The notes below the pieces were generated by a model. That model saw nothing but the letters and a program-made list of their open reading frames with translations, searched no databases and had not been told where the DNA came from. Made by a program: the position numbers and the translations under genes. DNA of 64,000 nt from Gordionus sp. m RMFG-2023 (taxonomy: Eukaryota > Nematomorpha > Gordioida > Chordodea > Parachordodidae): positions 4,528,846 to 4,592,845 of the forward strand of contig NC_088779.1 of NCBI RefSeq assembly GCF_954871325.1, written 5' to 3'. Positions 47,281-59,650 of the stretch are shown here, one piece after another; position 1 is the stretch's first letter, and the number at the start of each line of letters is the position of its first letter.

Positions 47281-47668
47281 TTTGTTGTTTAATGCTCGAT
47301 TTTCGCTTAATTTTAAATTCAGATTTTATTCAAAATAAAATTTACGCAGGTCTCAAGATTTCATTAAATAGATCCTTCTTCTATCTTACTAATAAAATCT
47401 CCAGACGACGTTACATAATATGTAGTGTTGTTAAACGGCTCGATATTTTATCCCGAAAAATCTAATGCAAGCCTGATAATTTTCAGTCATCGGTTTGTAT
47501 CATCAGTTAGCGAAATCTCAAGGCTTAGTCAATATATTTCTAGCATAAATATCGAGTTAGCCGTTAAAATCGGCTCAAATCGAGCCATTTAACAACACCA
47601 ATAATATGTTTATAATATTGGGTTAGCCGTTTTTGAAAATTAAGCCTTTTTAAAGCTTATTAACAAAC
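47281..47668. mobile_element. Family B MITE interrupted by family A
   Basis: TTTGTTGTTTAATGCTCG on the left and GCTTATTAACAAAC on the right, with a B-type core (ATTTACGCAGG, TTTCATTAAATAGATCC). The copy is split at 47423 by a younger family A element. Confidence 0.65.
47423..47600. mobile_element. Family A MITE nested in family B
   Basis: TAGTGTTGTTAAACGGCTCG to GAGCCATTTAACAACACCA, flanked by an exact ATAATATG duplication (47415-47422, 47601-47608). Confidence 0.92.
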
Positions 47669-48160
47669 CTCGTTGCTTGTTCTTTCATCTTGTAAAAGGT
47701 TTTTTGGGAAATATTCTTATACATTTTTATACAAATATAGATAATTTAAAAATTTCGATTTTTTAAAAATATTTATTTCTGTGAACTTGTCTGATATTTA
47801 TTTCAGAAATTTATAAGCGTTTATACAAAATGAATAAATATAAAGCGTTATGTTTTGCATTTCAAAAAAATAGCAATTAAAATTTCGTGTATTTTGATTG
47901 AATATTTGAAATAAATAAGTGCTTTAAAAATTTCTTTTAGGAAAATTAAACAGATATATTCGTATTTAAATGCTCATGAATAGAATAGAATTGAGAAGCC
48001 TTAAATCGATAATTTTATTTTTTTTTTTAAAAAAAAATTTATTAAAAAATTAAAATAAAATGTTACTTTATTAAATCATTAAAACTTAAATTACCAAATA
48101 TTTTTCTAAGCTAGTTTTATTTATTTTTATATTATCTATGTTTTTCTTCTCTATTTTTCT
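47669..48160. other. AT-rich spacer, nothing recognised
   Basis: Long A and T runs. Confidence 0.45.
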
Positions 48161-48585
48161 CCTTTCCTTTCCTTTCCTTTCCTTTCCTTTCCTTTCCTTT
48201 CCTTTCCTTTCCTTTCCTTTCCTTTCCTTTCCTTTCCTTTCCTTTCCTTTCCTTTCCTTTCCTTTCCTTTCCTTTCCTTTCCTTTCCTTTCCTTTCCTTT
48301 CCTTTCCTTTCCTTTCCTTTCCTTTCCTTTCCTTTCCTTTCCTTCCTTTCCTTTCCTTTCCTTTCCTTTCCTTTCCTTTCCTTTCCTTTCCTTTCCTTTC
48401 CTTTCCTTTCCTTTCCTTTCCTTTCCTTTCCTTTCCTTTCCTTTCCTTTCCTTTCCTTTCCTTTCCTTTCCTTTCCTTTCCTTTCCTTTCCTTTCCTTTC
48501 CTTTCCTTTCCTTTCCTTTCCTTTCCTTTCCTTTCCTTTCCTTTCCTTTCCTTTCCTTTCCTTTCCTTTCATTTCCTTTCCTTTC
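48161..48585. repeat. (CCTTT)n satellite, ~425 bp
   Basis: About 84 units, pure pyrimidine on the + strand, with one shortened unit near 48343 and one C-to-A change near 48571. Frames read through it in both directions (FLSFP and KGKER repeats) are artefacts of a 5-bp unit with no stop codons. Confidence 0.98.
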
Positions 48586-49165
48586 TCTTTATTTTTATTT
48601 TCTGTATTTAGGGAAGGGTTTAACATTTGCTCAAAATTAAAAAATCTTCAAAGATTTTGCTTTTTTTGATCTTCAAATATTTTTTGTTCAAAATTTTGAA
48701 CGAAAAGATCTTTAAAATTTGATCATTTTTGTTAAACCCATATATAGGGGTAAATCTTAAACCTAAATACAAATCTAAATATCTACATTATTCGCATTTG
48801 ATTCGAAGATTAAATTCCTTAAAAAAATATTTTAAAAAAAATTTTAAAAAAATGGATTTTTAGAATATTATAAGAGTGATTTAATTTATAAATGCGGGGG
48901 AAAAAAAGTTTTAAAAAAAAAATGTTTCCTCAATAAACATGTTAAATTATTAAAAAATAATTTCAAATATTTAGGAATAATTTTAAATATTTACGGATAA
49001 TTTCGAATAATTCGATCGAATAATAGGTAAAAAAAACTACTTTATAGATAATATATCTTCCTACAAAATTATTCGATTCAAATTTTCGAATCGAATAATT
49101 TTGTTATTCATATTCCTAAAAATTCAACAGTTTGTTTTAGCTATAATTTAGGGCAGAGACTTATT
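48586..49165. other. AT-rich spacer, nothing recognised
   Basis: TTCGAATAATTCGATCGAATAA-like phrases recur near 49,000-49,120; no gene. Confidence 0.4.
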
Positions 49166-49172
49166 ATGAGAC

Positions 49173-49392
49173 TAGTGTTGTTAAGGCTCTTTTTGGGCCG
49201 GTTTTTCAAAACGGGTGTCTCAATATTTTATCCAGACAAATATTAAGCAAGCCTTTAGATTTTGCTCATAGATGGCACAAAGGTTCGAAGATCTATCAAC
49301 AAATCTCTAAGCTTAGACCATATTTTTCTAGCTAAAATATTGAGTTAGCCGTTTTTGAAAATCGGCTCAAATCGAGTCATTTAACAACACTA
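49173..49392. mobile_element. Family A MITE
   Basis: TAGTGTTGTTAAGGCTC to GAGTCATTTAACAACACTA with the full A core (TTTTGCTCATAGATGGCACA, GGTTCGAAGATCTATCAAC). No exact target duplication. Confidence 0.87.
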
Positions 49393-49610
49393 AATGATAG
49401 AGTTGTTAAACCAGCTAACTTTGGCCAGCTCTAAAACGGCTTAACCAAGTTTTAAGTCAAAAATAATAGTCTCTATCATTAAGTTGAGACTAAACTTAGA
49501 AGTTTAAGTCAATTTTTTAGGGGATAATCTTGACCACGCCATATTGGAGTTTGGTCAAAGTTAGGTAATTTAGTAAAAATTTGCATCTTTTGAATGATCA
49601 CGAATAACCC

Positions 49611-49695
49611 CTCATTCATAGTTAGCGGCGAAATATACAAAATACGCTGTATTTTTGTATTCCTTGCCGCAAATTTGCGCTAACTATGAATGAGA
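49611..49695. mobile_element. Family F MITE, compact copy
   Basis: CTCATTCATAGTTAGCG and its exact inverse CGCTAACTATGAATGAG bound an 85-bp fold-back with a symmetrical ACAAAATACGCTGTATTTTTGT-like middle. No coding. Confidence 0.8.
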
Positions 49696-49849
49696 GGATA
49701 CCCTGCATCCACACTTAGCCACGTGGCTAAATTTATAGCTTTAAAAAAAATAATATTTTATTTTTTAAAAAAATGGCTCTTAAAATAATAAATTTGTAGA
49801 AAGATAATAATTTATTAATAATTATTTTTATAGTATAATTCATATTAGA

Positions 49850-49910
49850 GATCCCGGCCCAAGTCCGGTCCGGCATAACTTTTTTAAAAAAATTTTGGGC
49901 CGGGCTTGAA
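49850..49910. repeat. Family E fragment
   Basis: AGAGATCCCGGCCCAAGTCC followed by GGGCCGGGCTTG; GC-rich arms of family E without clear termini. Confidence 0.5.
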
Positions 49911-50385
49911 ACCAATTCTTATATCTTTTAAAAAAAATCATTTGTATAAATCTAATAGATATTTATTTTTTTTTAGTTTATCCAAAATTTTTTTTTAATG
50001 AAATATATTTTGCAATAAAATTTTTTTTAACGCATATATGGGGCCTTAGGGCGCTTTTAAAATTAAAAAAACATTTGTAAAAAAAAAATTGGTTTTTGAC
50101 CAAATAATATATTTTGTGTAGTGGGACAGAATTGCAAAACCTTTGGCAATAAGTTTAAAATCGATAGTATACCCAATCTTCTTCACTTTCCAAAAAAAGA
50201 GTTAAATTTTTTTTTACACAGCTAAGTTTTGGAATAAAGTTTGGGTAGTAGAAACAGTATTCACAAAACTGTTAGGAGCCTTTTAAAATTGAGCGCCAAT
50301 TTTTTATACTTTACGGGAAGAAAATAATTGGACCGGATAGAATGTTTTAGGTAGTATATACGACGAGTATTACGTAACCTTTGGG

Positions 50386-50531
50386 TAGTATTGTTAATTT
50401 GCTTGGTAGCAAAATTTACGACCCTTTTATGTGCTCAGACCGACCCGGGCTCAGACCCGGGGTGCTCATGGTTTGGTCGATTTTTTAGACCCAAACCCCG
50501 GGTTTACACAACCAACCAATTAACAACACTA
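50386..50531. mobile_element. hAT-like MITE, GC-rich core
   Basis: TAGTATTGTTAATTTGCTTGG and CCAACCAATTAACAACACTA are imperfect inverted ends; between them lie AGACCGACCCGGGC and AGACCCGGGG blocks. It mixes family A-type ends with a family E-like interior. No target duplication. Confidence 0.6.
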
Positions 50532-50810
50532 TATTTGTGGGAGTAGTTTGAAATTAATTTTGATTAGTTCGCGAGGGAAAAAAATTCAAAGAATTCATTT
50601 TCTTTTCCCCTGGAGTAAAGAAGATAGGTGACATCGATCTTAAGCTAGAGACACCCTCTCGCGTTTTATATACTTATTAGATATCCGATTATTATAGGGT
50701 TCTATCTCAATTCAGATCAATTTTCAAGGAGAGCAAATTTAAAAAAACCACACTATGGCGAAACTATGAGATATTTAGACAAATATTTTTCTAAATTTTA
50801 GGTACACCCC

Positions 50811-51114
50811 AATGACATATAATATTACCTAGACAGTGTACATCAATGAAAACAGCTGGGGTCGCAATTTTTATTACCCATATTATTATTAAAAAATTCA
50901 AACGAGAGGCCAATTTATTCCTATATCTGACGCAAACTTTATTAAAGAATTGCCTGATCATCGAGATAAATAAGGGAGCATTATCAATTTAAAAGTAGTT
51001 TTTAACATGAGAATAATTACTATATGGATTTCCAAAATGGCGGATCCAGCTGATTTGCATTCAACGACGCTTTCAAATGCATTATTATGAATGCATCGTC
51101 AGTCTTATGTCATT
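50811..51114. mobile_element. Family C MITE with 8-9-bp duplication
   Basis: AATGACATATAATATTACC to GTCTTATGTCATT, in inverse orientation to the copies at 29888 and 44207. The flanks share GGTACACCC (50801-50809, 51115-51123), a 9-bp duplication, or 8 bp if one terminal base is counted inside. Confidence 0.9.
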
Positions 51115-51123
51115 GGTACACCC

Positions 51124-52226
51124 ATAGAATTTTGTTATATACTTTAACAGTGATTTTTGAAAAGTAGAGATAGGGGTTCTTTCTACTTATCCGATTAAAA
51201 ATAGATTTTTTTTAATAAAATGCTTTACATTTTTAAAAGCTCTTTGGCGCCAACTTGCGAAAAAATTTTCATTGAAAGATTAAAATAATCAAAAACTATT
51301 TTAATTTTTAAAAATAATAAAAATAGGTCCTTTACTCTCAACCCTTTACTCTCAAAAAATATAACTTATCAATCCAAAATAATCCCTTTAATAATATTAA
51401 ATAAATATAATAAACATTACTACCATTCCACTTTATTCATAAATATATAACATATAAACATATTAAATCTTCCCCAATCAATCCCATCTTCAATATCTCC
51501 AACAACGGATGTTTTTTCTAACAACAACCCATGTGATCATTTTTGTTTTCCTCCCATCCACAAGGGAAAACTAATTTTTCTGTCAGAAAATAATTGAGAT
51601 TTGATGTATTATATTAAATTTATTTCTTCTTTTTTTTAACAGCTACAACACTTATTATTATTTTTTTTTGGTTATAAACTATAATATTTTAAAATCAAAT
51701 TAATACAAAATAGTTTTTTAAAATAACGATGATATTTGATGGGATTAGTTTGGGCTCGATTAGACTAGAATTAAATATGTTTTGTAGGTAATTAAACTCA
51801 GGTATAGTGATTAAGCCCTGGTGGTAATAAAATAATGTATTTGTCTCAAAATCATAAGTATCTTTATTAATTTAAATAACGTTTAAAATTCCAATTTTTT
51901 AATGTAAAAAATAATTACATAAAATTATGAAAGTGAAAAATTAATGTAAAAGTAAGTAACTTTCTATATAATTAATAATAAACCATCTCTTGTTAGATTA
52001 AAAATCAATCATACAATTTACAAAAATTAAACAATTTAAAGATAATCTAATATTGTTAAGATAACATTCTAAATCGTAAACATTAATACAATATTTAATG
52101 ACTAAATTATTAAATTTTTCTATATTATATTTTTTAAATTAACCCTATTAAGAACCATTCTTTTAAGTTAAAACAAATTTAAACAAGCTTAATTCTTGAT
52201 CATTCAAAGTTGGACATATATCTTGA
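51124..52226. other. AT-rich spacer, nothing recognised
   Basis: Chance frames only. Confidence 0.45.
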
Positions 52227-52419
52227 CGGTGTTGTTAAAGGCTAGATTTGAGCCGATTAAAAACGACTAACTCAATATTTTATCTAGAAAAAAATATTAT
52301 TGCAAGCTTGAAGATTTTGCTCATAGATGGCACAGAGGTTTGGATATCTATTAGCGAAATCTCGAGGCTTAGTCAATATTTTTCTGGCTAGAATATTGAG
52401 TTAGCCGTTTTTAAAAATC
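52227..52419. mobile_element. Family A MITE, right end lost
   Basis: CGGTGTTGTTAAAGGCTAGA at the left; the core matches family A closely (TTTTGCTCATAGATGGCACA, ATCTCGAGGCTTAGTCAATA); similarity stops after GAGTTAGCCGTTTTTAAAAA. Confidence 0.8.
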
Positions 52420-53160
52420 CCTCATTTTATACAAAATCATGAGCAATCTATGAATAAATATGAATTGTGGGGTGGTTTAAAAAATTTTATAATTTACATA
52501 AAAACCCCTTTTGCCTATAAGTGGAGTTCTTCGATATGGTAATAAAATTTTTATATAAGAAATCAAATCACGTATAAATATTTGCTTAATTTCTGGGAAA
52601 AAGAAAATTCTTATATAAAAGCAGAAACTCAATTTTGAATCAACATCGTTCAAAAATAAACTAAATTAAATTTTTAACAAAGTGGTTTATTTTGTTTGTT
52701 TGGCAATATCTCGTGGAAATTATAAAAAAAATGACTAAGTTGAAGAAAAGAAGTCAATAATCGTTTCAGATCCAAGAAATTTTATAATTTATTTCTTATA
52801 AAAAAAAATCTCTATATTTTCACACAAAGAAAGCAATTATCTATTTTTTTATTTTTCATAAAAAAGAATATATGTTACGGAATGCGGTATTTTTTATATA
52901 TAGATGATGATATACTAAAATAAAATGTTATTTTTTAAATTCATATTTTATTTTTTTTTATATATATTATTCGAATGTGATTAAATGGTTTTATTTTCAT
53001 TTTTAGAATTATCGATTTGTTCATCATTTACTGTGTTTTTTATAAGATTACTTTTCCCATTTTTTTACTGAACAAGAAATAAAGAATGTAGCTATCATTG
53101 GCAGTCTACAATGGCTTAGAGCTTTAGTATATGGCGAAAATCTAATTTTATTAGAATTGA
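52420..53160. other. AT-rich spacer, nothing recognised
   Basis: No gene or repeat placed. Confidence 0.4.
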
Positions 53161-53169
53161 CACTGACCT

Positions 53170-53363
53170 CAGGAGACCTTCAAGGTACCATTTGCAAGGC
53201 CAGGCCTGGATATTTTTATAAATATATTATATTATATTTATTTTTTAATTTTTATAGCTAATAATGGCGAAAATATACGGCCCAGCCACCCGAGTATATT
53301 TTAAAAAATTAAAATACGGTCGTTCCGCGTACGACCGGATTTAGGGCCGGACCTGCATCCCTG
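53170..53363. mobile_element. Family E element with exact duplication
   Basis: CAGGAGACCTTCAAGGTACC to GGACCTGCATCCCTG, flanked by ACTGACCT (53162-53169, 53364-53371). The interior matches the 42974 copy (ATATACGGCCC, TTAAAATACGG). Confidence 0.93.
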
Positions 53364-56085
53364 ACTGACCTAACCTACATGAATTTTTTTTTTTTAAATC
53401 AGACATAAAATTATATTAGTTTTTTTTGAAAGATTCATTCTTAATGTGCTTGGGAAAAATACCATTTTAAAATGATTTATATGGTTTATTAAATAGATAA
53501 GAAAAAATATGTAGGATTTCAGTTCAGTAATAAATCATGGATTGATTGATCTCGAGAGAAAAACTTTGCCGATTATATAGTTATTCGATATGTCACTAAA
53601 ATTTAATAAAAATAAAATAGGAGGATCTTACTCATCCTCAGACCTTTGCAACGGGGCATCCGATAGTTATAGACCGACTATTTATGGGTCGTCAGATTTT
53701 CTTCTTATTATGCATAGTAAAAAATTTAATGTTTTTTTTGTTTTAAAAAGTATAAATATTACTTAGATTTATGCTTTAAAATTAAACCTGATCTAAATTC
53801 AATAATTTATTACAATTTTATTTATAACTTACATAAACATTATATAAATTTGTGCTTTAATATTAACCTAATCTAAATTCAGTTAATTTATTACAATTAT
53901 AATTTGTATTTTGCATGAATATAATTTATTTCATATTCCAAAGCTAATTTATTCTCTAAACCCAAGTTCCGTGTTATTTTTTTTTATAGATTTATACAGC
54001 TTAGATAAGTTAGAGGGGTATTAATGGGCTGTCGAATTTATCTTCTTTCCGGTCCACCAATATACTTACTCGACCCCAACTAATGGTTTTTAATAGGGAT
54101 ATCTTGATCCTGTGCACTTTACTGCGATCAATGGAAAAGAGGGCGTATTGGATTATATTTCACCCCATCTAGAGTTAATTTAATATTTTAATAAAGCAAC
54201 CTTTTAAGTCTTAAAGATGAAAGATTTTATTTCCCGTCATAATCTCTAATACATGAATATTTTTTTTGGAAAATTTAGCAAATATTACACGGAACATATT
54301 GATGCCCATCAATCAATCATATATATAAACTTTTTCGAATACTATAATTTTCCCAGATAGTTTTATTATTTTATTTGTCCATCTTTTTTTTCGTGTTTTG
54401 TAATGAGTCCCAATATTAACACGAGTAAAGAAAAGCCGGGGCCAAAGTTTCAGGGGTACGAAGATATAGGAATATTTAAAATATATAATATATATAGGGA
54501 GGGGGGGGTTACGCACATTTTTAAACCTTAAAAACTCAGATCAAAATAAATCGATTGATTTCAAGCAGTGCTAATTATATTGTTTTGATTCGTGAATGCG
54601 TTCCTTTTTTTTGAAGGTGAACGCTAAAACGCGGATGAGTTCTATTTTTGTATATAAAAGTTTTCGTTTGATATTTTTTATGATAATTTAATCTATAATT
54701 GTGACAACTAGTTCATGCAACTAATTATAGAAATATTTGCATTTTATTATGTATTCGGGAAGAAACTATTTACATTTATTAGGATTTATAACTGAAACTA
54801 ATTACCTTTTAAAACCAACAACTCTAGCCATACTAACTATGGCTACCCTCATTTAGAAAGTCTCAGGACTTCTACATCTTTTTAAGTATTAATGACGATA
54901 AATCAAAACTAGAAAATCATACTTCCCCATCCCCTATTCTACTCCTTCAATGGCATCTCGTGTCATAACACCCCCCCCACACACATATGGTATAACCTGG
55001 AGATCCCTGAACAAAAATAGAGAAATTATTTTATAAAATACTAGCGCCACGTCATCAAAATTAGCTAAAAAAAATAAATGGAAACCCAAATTAAAAATAA
55101 GTAGAATTGAAAATATAAATTAGCGAAACCTTACTTCCTCCTAGCACCCTCCATTTTCTATCACAAACTTACATCATATCCCCCCCCCCGCCCCCGCACA
55201 GTGTAATCCTTGGAGGCCTTGAACAAAAATAGAGAAGATGTTTTTTTTTATAAAAAATAGTTCCAAACCCAATACTTAGTATATAAAAGGCGAAAAAATT
55301 ATTAGAGCCAGATCAATCCTTATTTAATTTTGGTCATTTTTTAGAAAGGTTGCTTATGCTAAAAATGCTTTAATTTGCTCCAGCCGTAATTTAATTTTGG
55401 GAGTTAAATTTAGTGTCCTTTGATCTAGATGTTTGATTTCACTGGGGGAAACAAAGCGTCAAATATTTAATTCGTTCCAGCCATAAAAATTGACCTCAAA
55501 TTCTTATCCAAAGCTTGGACTCAACTTAATTACTTGCATCCCCTCTAGTTTTTTATCGCCATTTAAAAATTAGAAAATTTTAATTTGTATATATTATATT
55601 ATGAAAATTTTTGTTATCTCTGGCTGTCCTTAGTAAAATAAAATCATTTTGTATACGATAATAGAATATATTATTTTATTGGATCTTTTTAACTTTTTTT
55701 TTTATAACAAAATAAAATATGGATTTATTCTTTAAACCTTGGAGTTATCGGTTTTTAATAAAAAAAACCTCATTTCACTCATTTTATATATTCAAAGAAA
55801 ATCAATGGTCTTTATTAGATGAAACAATCCACTATACAAAAAAGAAAGAAAGAAAGAAAGAAAGAAAAGAAAGAAAGAATTATAAAACATTTTTCTTATC
55901 TTTTCTGAGACATATCTAAATTTATTTAATATTCAATTCGATTTGTTATTCCAATCGAAGAACGATAAATAATAAACAATTATTTTTGAACGTAATAAAA
56001 ATTTAAATTATTCGTGAATTTACGAAAATCATAAATTTATAAAAGTAAATATTTTGGAATTATTCTTTAATTTTTAGAATTTTAT
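53364..56085. other. AT-rich spacer
   Basis: No gene seen. C-runs at 54,970 and 55,180 sit in two similar phrases (CACATATGGTATAACCTGG... and CGCACAGTGTAATCCTTGG...), each followed by CCTGAACAAAAATAGAGAA or CTTGAACAAAAATAGAGAA: a diverged ~220-bp direct duplication. Confidence 0.45.
55841..55879. repeat. (GAAA)n microsatellite
   Basis: About nine GAAA units with one slip. Confidence 0.93.
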
Positions 56086-56090
56086 AGCGT

Positions 56091-56444
56091 CGTCAAAGCG
56101 TTTTTTTCCGGCAATGTGTTATTTTTCCAACTTTTAAATCATTTTTTTGCGCGTTTTTTTTTAAATTTAAAAATCGGATTTTACCGGAAATATATTCTAC
56201 CATGTTTGGAATACCTACCGGCTACGAATTTCAGACAATTTTGTCATGAACCTTTCCATAAATTTTTTATATAAATCATAAATGACTCGAAGGTTAGCGG
56301 CAAAATTGTGTACGATTCATAAGATATGTATTCCAAACATGCTGGAATATTCCGGTAAAATCAGGGATTTCAATATTAAAGAACGGGCTCAAAAAATGAT
56401 TTAAAGTTGAAAAATAACACATTGCCGGAAAAAACAGATTGACG
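56091..56444. mobile_element. Family G inverted-repeat element, compact
   Basis: CGTCAAAGCGTTTTTTTCCGG at the left mirrors CCGGAAAAAACAGATTGACG at the right, continuing inward as GCAATGTGTTATTTTTC / GAAAAATAACACATTGC. Inner arms carry CCATGTTTGGAATAC / GTATTCCAAACATGC. No coding; target duplication not evident. Confidence 0.82.
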
Positions 56445-56708
56445 ATAATTAATTTTTTTTTAAACTGTCATCACGTATTCTATAATTTTTTCTGACATTC
56501 GCTTATTGCAATAATGGTAGTTTTTTTAAGAAAAAATTTACTAAAACTAAATTAAAATTTAAATATTTATATATGTGGTAATAATAGTAAAATTATGATA
56601 TTTGAAAGAGAGGAAAATGATAGACTCTTTCTTCCACATCTCGTGAGCTTCTATTTTTTTTATAGGCACAAATATGAATATATCAAGAATCGCATGATTT
56701 TAATTTAT

Positions 56709-56905
56709 TAGAGTTATTAAACGCCTCATTTTTTAAAAAATGACACCCAATATTTTAGCCAAAAGATATTACGCAAGCCTGGAGATTGTGGCTCATAGCT
56801 GGCAGGAAGGTTTGAACATATAATACTAAGCTTGCGTAACATCATTATTTTTTTAGCTAAAATCTTAATTCAGAATTGGTTAAATCGTGCCTTTTAACAA
56901 CACTA
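56709..56905. mobile_element. Family B MITE
   Basis: TAGAGTTATTAAACGCCTC to GTGCCTTTTAACAACACTA, core AAGCCTGGAGATTGTGGCTC and TTAGCTAAAATCTTAATTCA. Confidence 0.78.
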
Positions 56906-57520
56906 GATTTTATGAAAATTCGACTTATTCTTATTACAGCTTTTTAATTCCTACAAAAAGCACTAATATCAGCTTATTTGATTCGTAATTTACGAATCGA
57001 ATACTAAATATTTCATTACTAAATTAGATATTATGGAGACTTCTTTATCCTTAATTGTTATGTATTAAATTGTTTATTTTCATTATATGAATATGTTTGA
57101 ATATTAAAAGAAAACGACATTTTGAAAACGAATAAAATAAAAAAATATATTTCAAGAATTACTTCTAATAATACATTTCATTAATAACTATAAAAATATT
57201 CGTATTATAAAATCCTCAAAAATGGAAATAAAACTTATTAAAAAAACAAATCAAATTTTTAATTTACTCAAAAATCAATTCACGTTAAAGTATAACTGAT
57301 CATTCATTGGGTGCGGCGCCACTTTTATATTTTAAGATTAACTAAACCTAAGTAAGCGATGATATCTTTTTCGTATATAAGGCTTCTTTTTTTAAAGTAT
57401 CCGACATTAGCCATTATAAAAATGTAATGATTTAATAGTATATATATCAAAGGTCTGGAATTTAATAACTTTGATTTTGCTCCATTATCTTCATGGCGTA
57501 TGCCATTTTTTGTCTCCAAT
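56906..57520. other. AT-rich spacer, nothing recognised
   Basis: Chance frames only. Confidence 0.4.
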
Positions 57521-57527
57521 CGTCACA

Positions 57528-57751
57528 AATGACATATAATACTCACATAGACTAATTAAAATGGCGTCATTGACACAAAACAGCTGGTAACACATCATTT
57601 TGGTTTCTCATATTATTTATTTTATAATAAATTAATCTCTGATTTAAAAAAATTAAATCACAAACTAAAATGGCGCGCCACCAGTTGATTTGTATTGAAA
57701 TAAATTTAAATGAATGAATCGTCGTCAGTCTAGGCTTTATTATATGTCATT
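57528..57751. mobile_element. Family C MITE, short form
   Basis: AATGACATATAATACTCAC to TTTATTATATGTCATT with the outer arms (AAAATGGCGTCATTGA, GAATCGTCGTCAGTC) but a shorter centre. Confidence 0.82.
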
Positions 57752-57779
57752 CGCTATATAATACACCTTCCCCAAATGC

Positions 57780-59650
57780 CTTCATTTTTTTACACAGGTC
57801 TTTCTTCTTCGTTCCCATCGATCACCAAAATTTCTATTTTTTTTCGATACATCAGTCCCGTTTCTATTTTGTTCTCGAACCACCTTATCTGATTCTTCCA
57901 AATCTTTTCCTTTATATCAACAATCTCTATAATTTTATAAATTTTGTCATTCATATACTTTTTCGAATTACCATTTTTGTCATATTATGCACTTCAATTA
58001 ATGAGGAAGTTTTTTTTGCGATGAAACTCCATCTATTTCATATTAGATGCACTCGTTCTCCCCTTTATTCATAATCATCTATCCTCTTTCCATCGCTCTG
58101 TAACATTTTATTTCTAGACCATAGATTCGGACTTGTCTTTTATTAATATTTAAATTTGCTTATTGTATATAACTTTTCTAGAAGAGTTACTTTAGTTTTT
58201 GTTATTTTACTTTTTATTTTGCTATATTATGAAAGCGAAAAGTTTTTCAAAAGTAGCATTTTATTTTCCAAATTAAATGTTTATTATTTATTATTTATTA
58301 TATTAATCATATTTGATTTGATATTAATAACATAAAATACTTTTATATAAATGATGAAAGAATAACTATTATTTGAGTCAACGATCTTGACCAGTTTTTG
58401 ATCTGAGGACGATGGTCCAGTTTGGTCCGTATGCATCTGTTCGGTTCTAACCAAAGATCGTACAGGTATCTTTACTAATGCACATTATTTTGAATTCCTT
58501 TTTTATTTAAGATTTTACCCGATATTTTTAAGTATGGAAAGCCGATTCCTAAGATGTTGGTAATTATGAACATGAAAATTTGATTTTAACTGTCTGAGTA
58601 TTTGCTTTTCAGCTTGGGCCAAAGGCAAAGCATGAATTGTTTGGTATAGCTTAGAAAATTTTAAAATTGGTCCTTTTAAACCATCTGATGAGGCCTAGTA
58701 TACTAGCCTTTTTAATTTGATAATGTTATGTTGATTACTTTGTGACGGGATGTAGTCTGAAAATTTGCAATGTAATAGGTATTGACCTTTATTGTTGATT
58801 ATTTTATCAGTCAACGCAATTAAATAGAGGTTCAGCTGAAACTGAGCGTGATTGAGTTTCAAGTTTTGTTCTACCGAGAAAAGCAAATCTATGGCCAAAA
58901 TTAGTATTGTGAAATTGAATTAGAGCTGGTCCTAAGATGTTTTCGCAAGGAGGTAATTAACGGAATGGTCAACAAATAGAGAATCTTAGTCATTTTGTGT
59001 ATGTAAGGTTTGTCTGATATAAGATAGAGATGGTTTTTGTCTGAGACACCTAGGGATTATGTTATGTCGTCATCTATGATGCGCGGTTGAGGGATTCATA
59101 GGTGGAAAAATTAAATGAAATGAAGGCCTAGGGCATGGTAAGCAAATTTACTTTGCAAAGTGGCTCATGACCAGACAGAAATATACTTAAGTTTAAAAAC
59201 GATTAGGTCTTTAGTTTTACTATTATGTTAGGCTAGAAAATCTTAAATTTTGAAAATGGACGAGTTCTTATAGCATTTAGAATTTTAGGTATATTAATAA
59301 AGTTAATTAGTAAGAAAAAAGCCTTGTGAAAAGGTTAAGATGTTTAGTGAATAAGTTAAAAAGGTTCGCTTAGATGAAATAAGTCATTAATGGTTATATC
59401 CTGGAATGGGTAAGGGAAAAAGACGGCTAATGTGGGGTGGGGGGGGGGGTAAATAAATCACATATTTGGAGATGTTTGGAAGATAAAGTGTGTTAAGGTA
59501 CTATCTTGAATTATTTTGGGGATGGATAGGATAGCTGATATATCCCAGAAACGATTCCTTCATAACCAAGAATTAAGAGAAAACTGGATTTATATTAATT
59601 GAGAAGATTAAACATGTATATCTAAGCAAAATAAAGTTGGATTTAGAAGG
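57780..59650. other. Compositionally distinct region, origin unknown
   Basis: Between about 58,380 and 59,650 the + strand becomes G-rich and T-rich with fewer A/T runs than its neighbours. The minus strand has open stretches such as LKLNHAQFQLNLYLIALTDK and LPLAQAEKQILRQLKS, separated by stops. This looks like a decayed coding region on the minus strand, perhaps an old mobile element, but no family can be named. Confidence 0.3.

Noticed and set aside
48132-48626. 164- and 157-codon frames on both strands (KGKER / FLSFP repeats)
   Set aside because: They are read-throughs of the (CCTTT)n satellite; a 5-bp unit without stops gives an open frame in any register.
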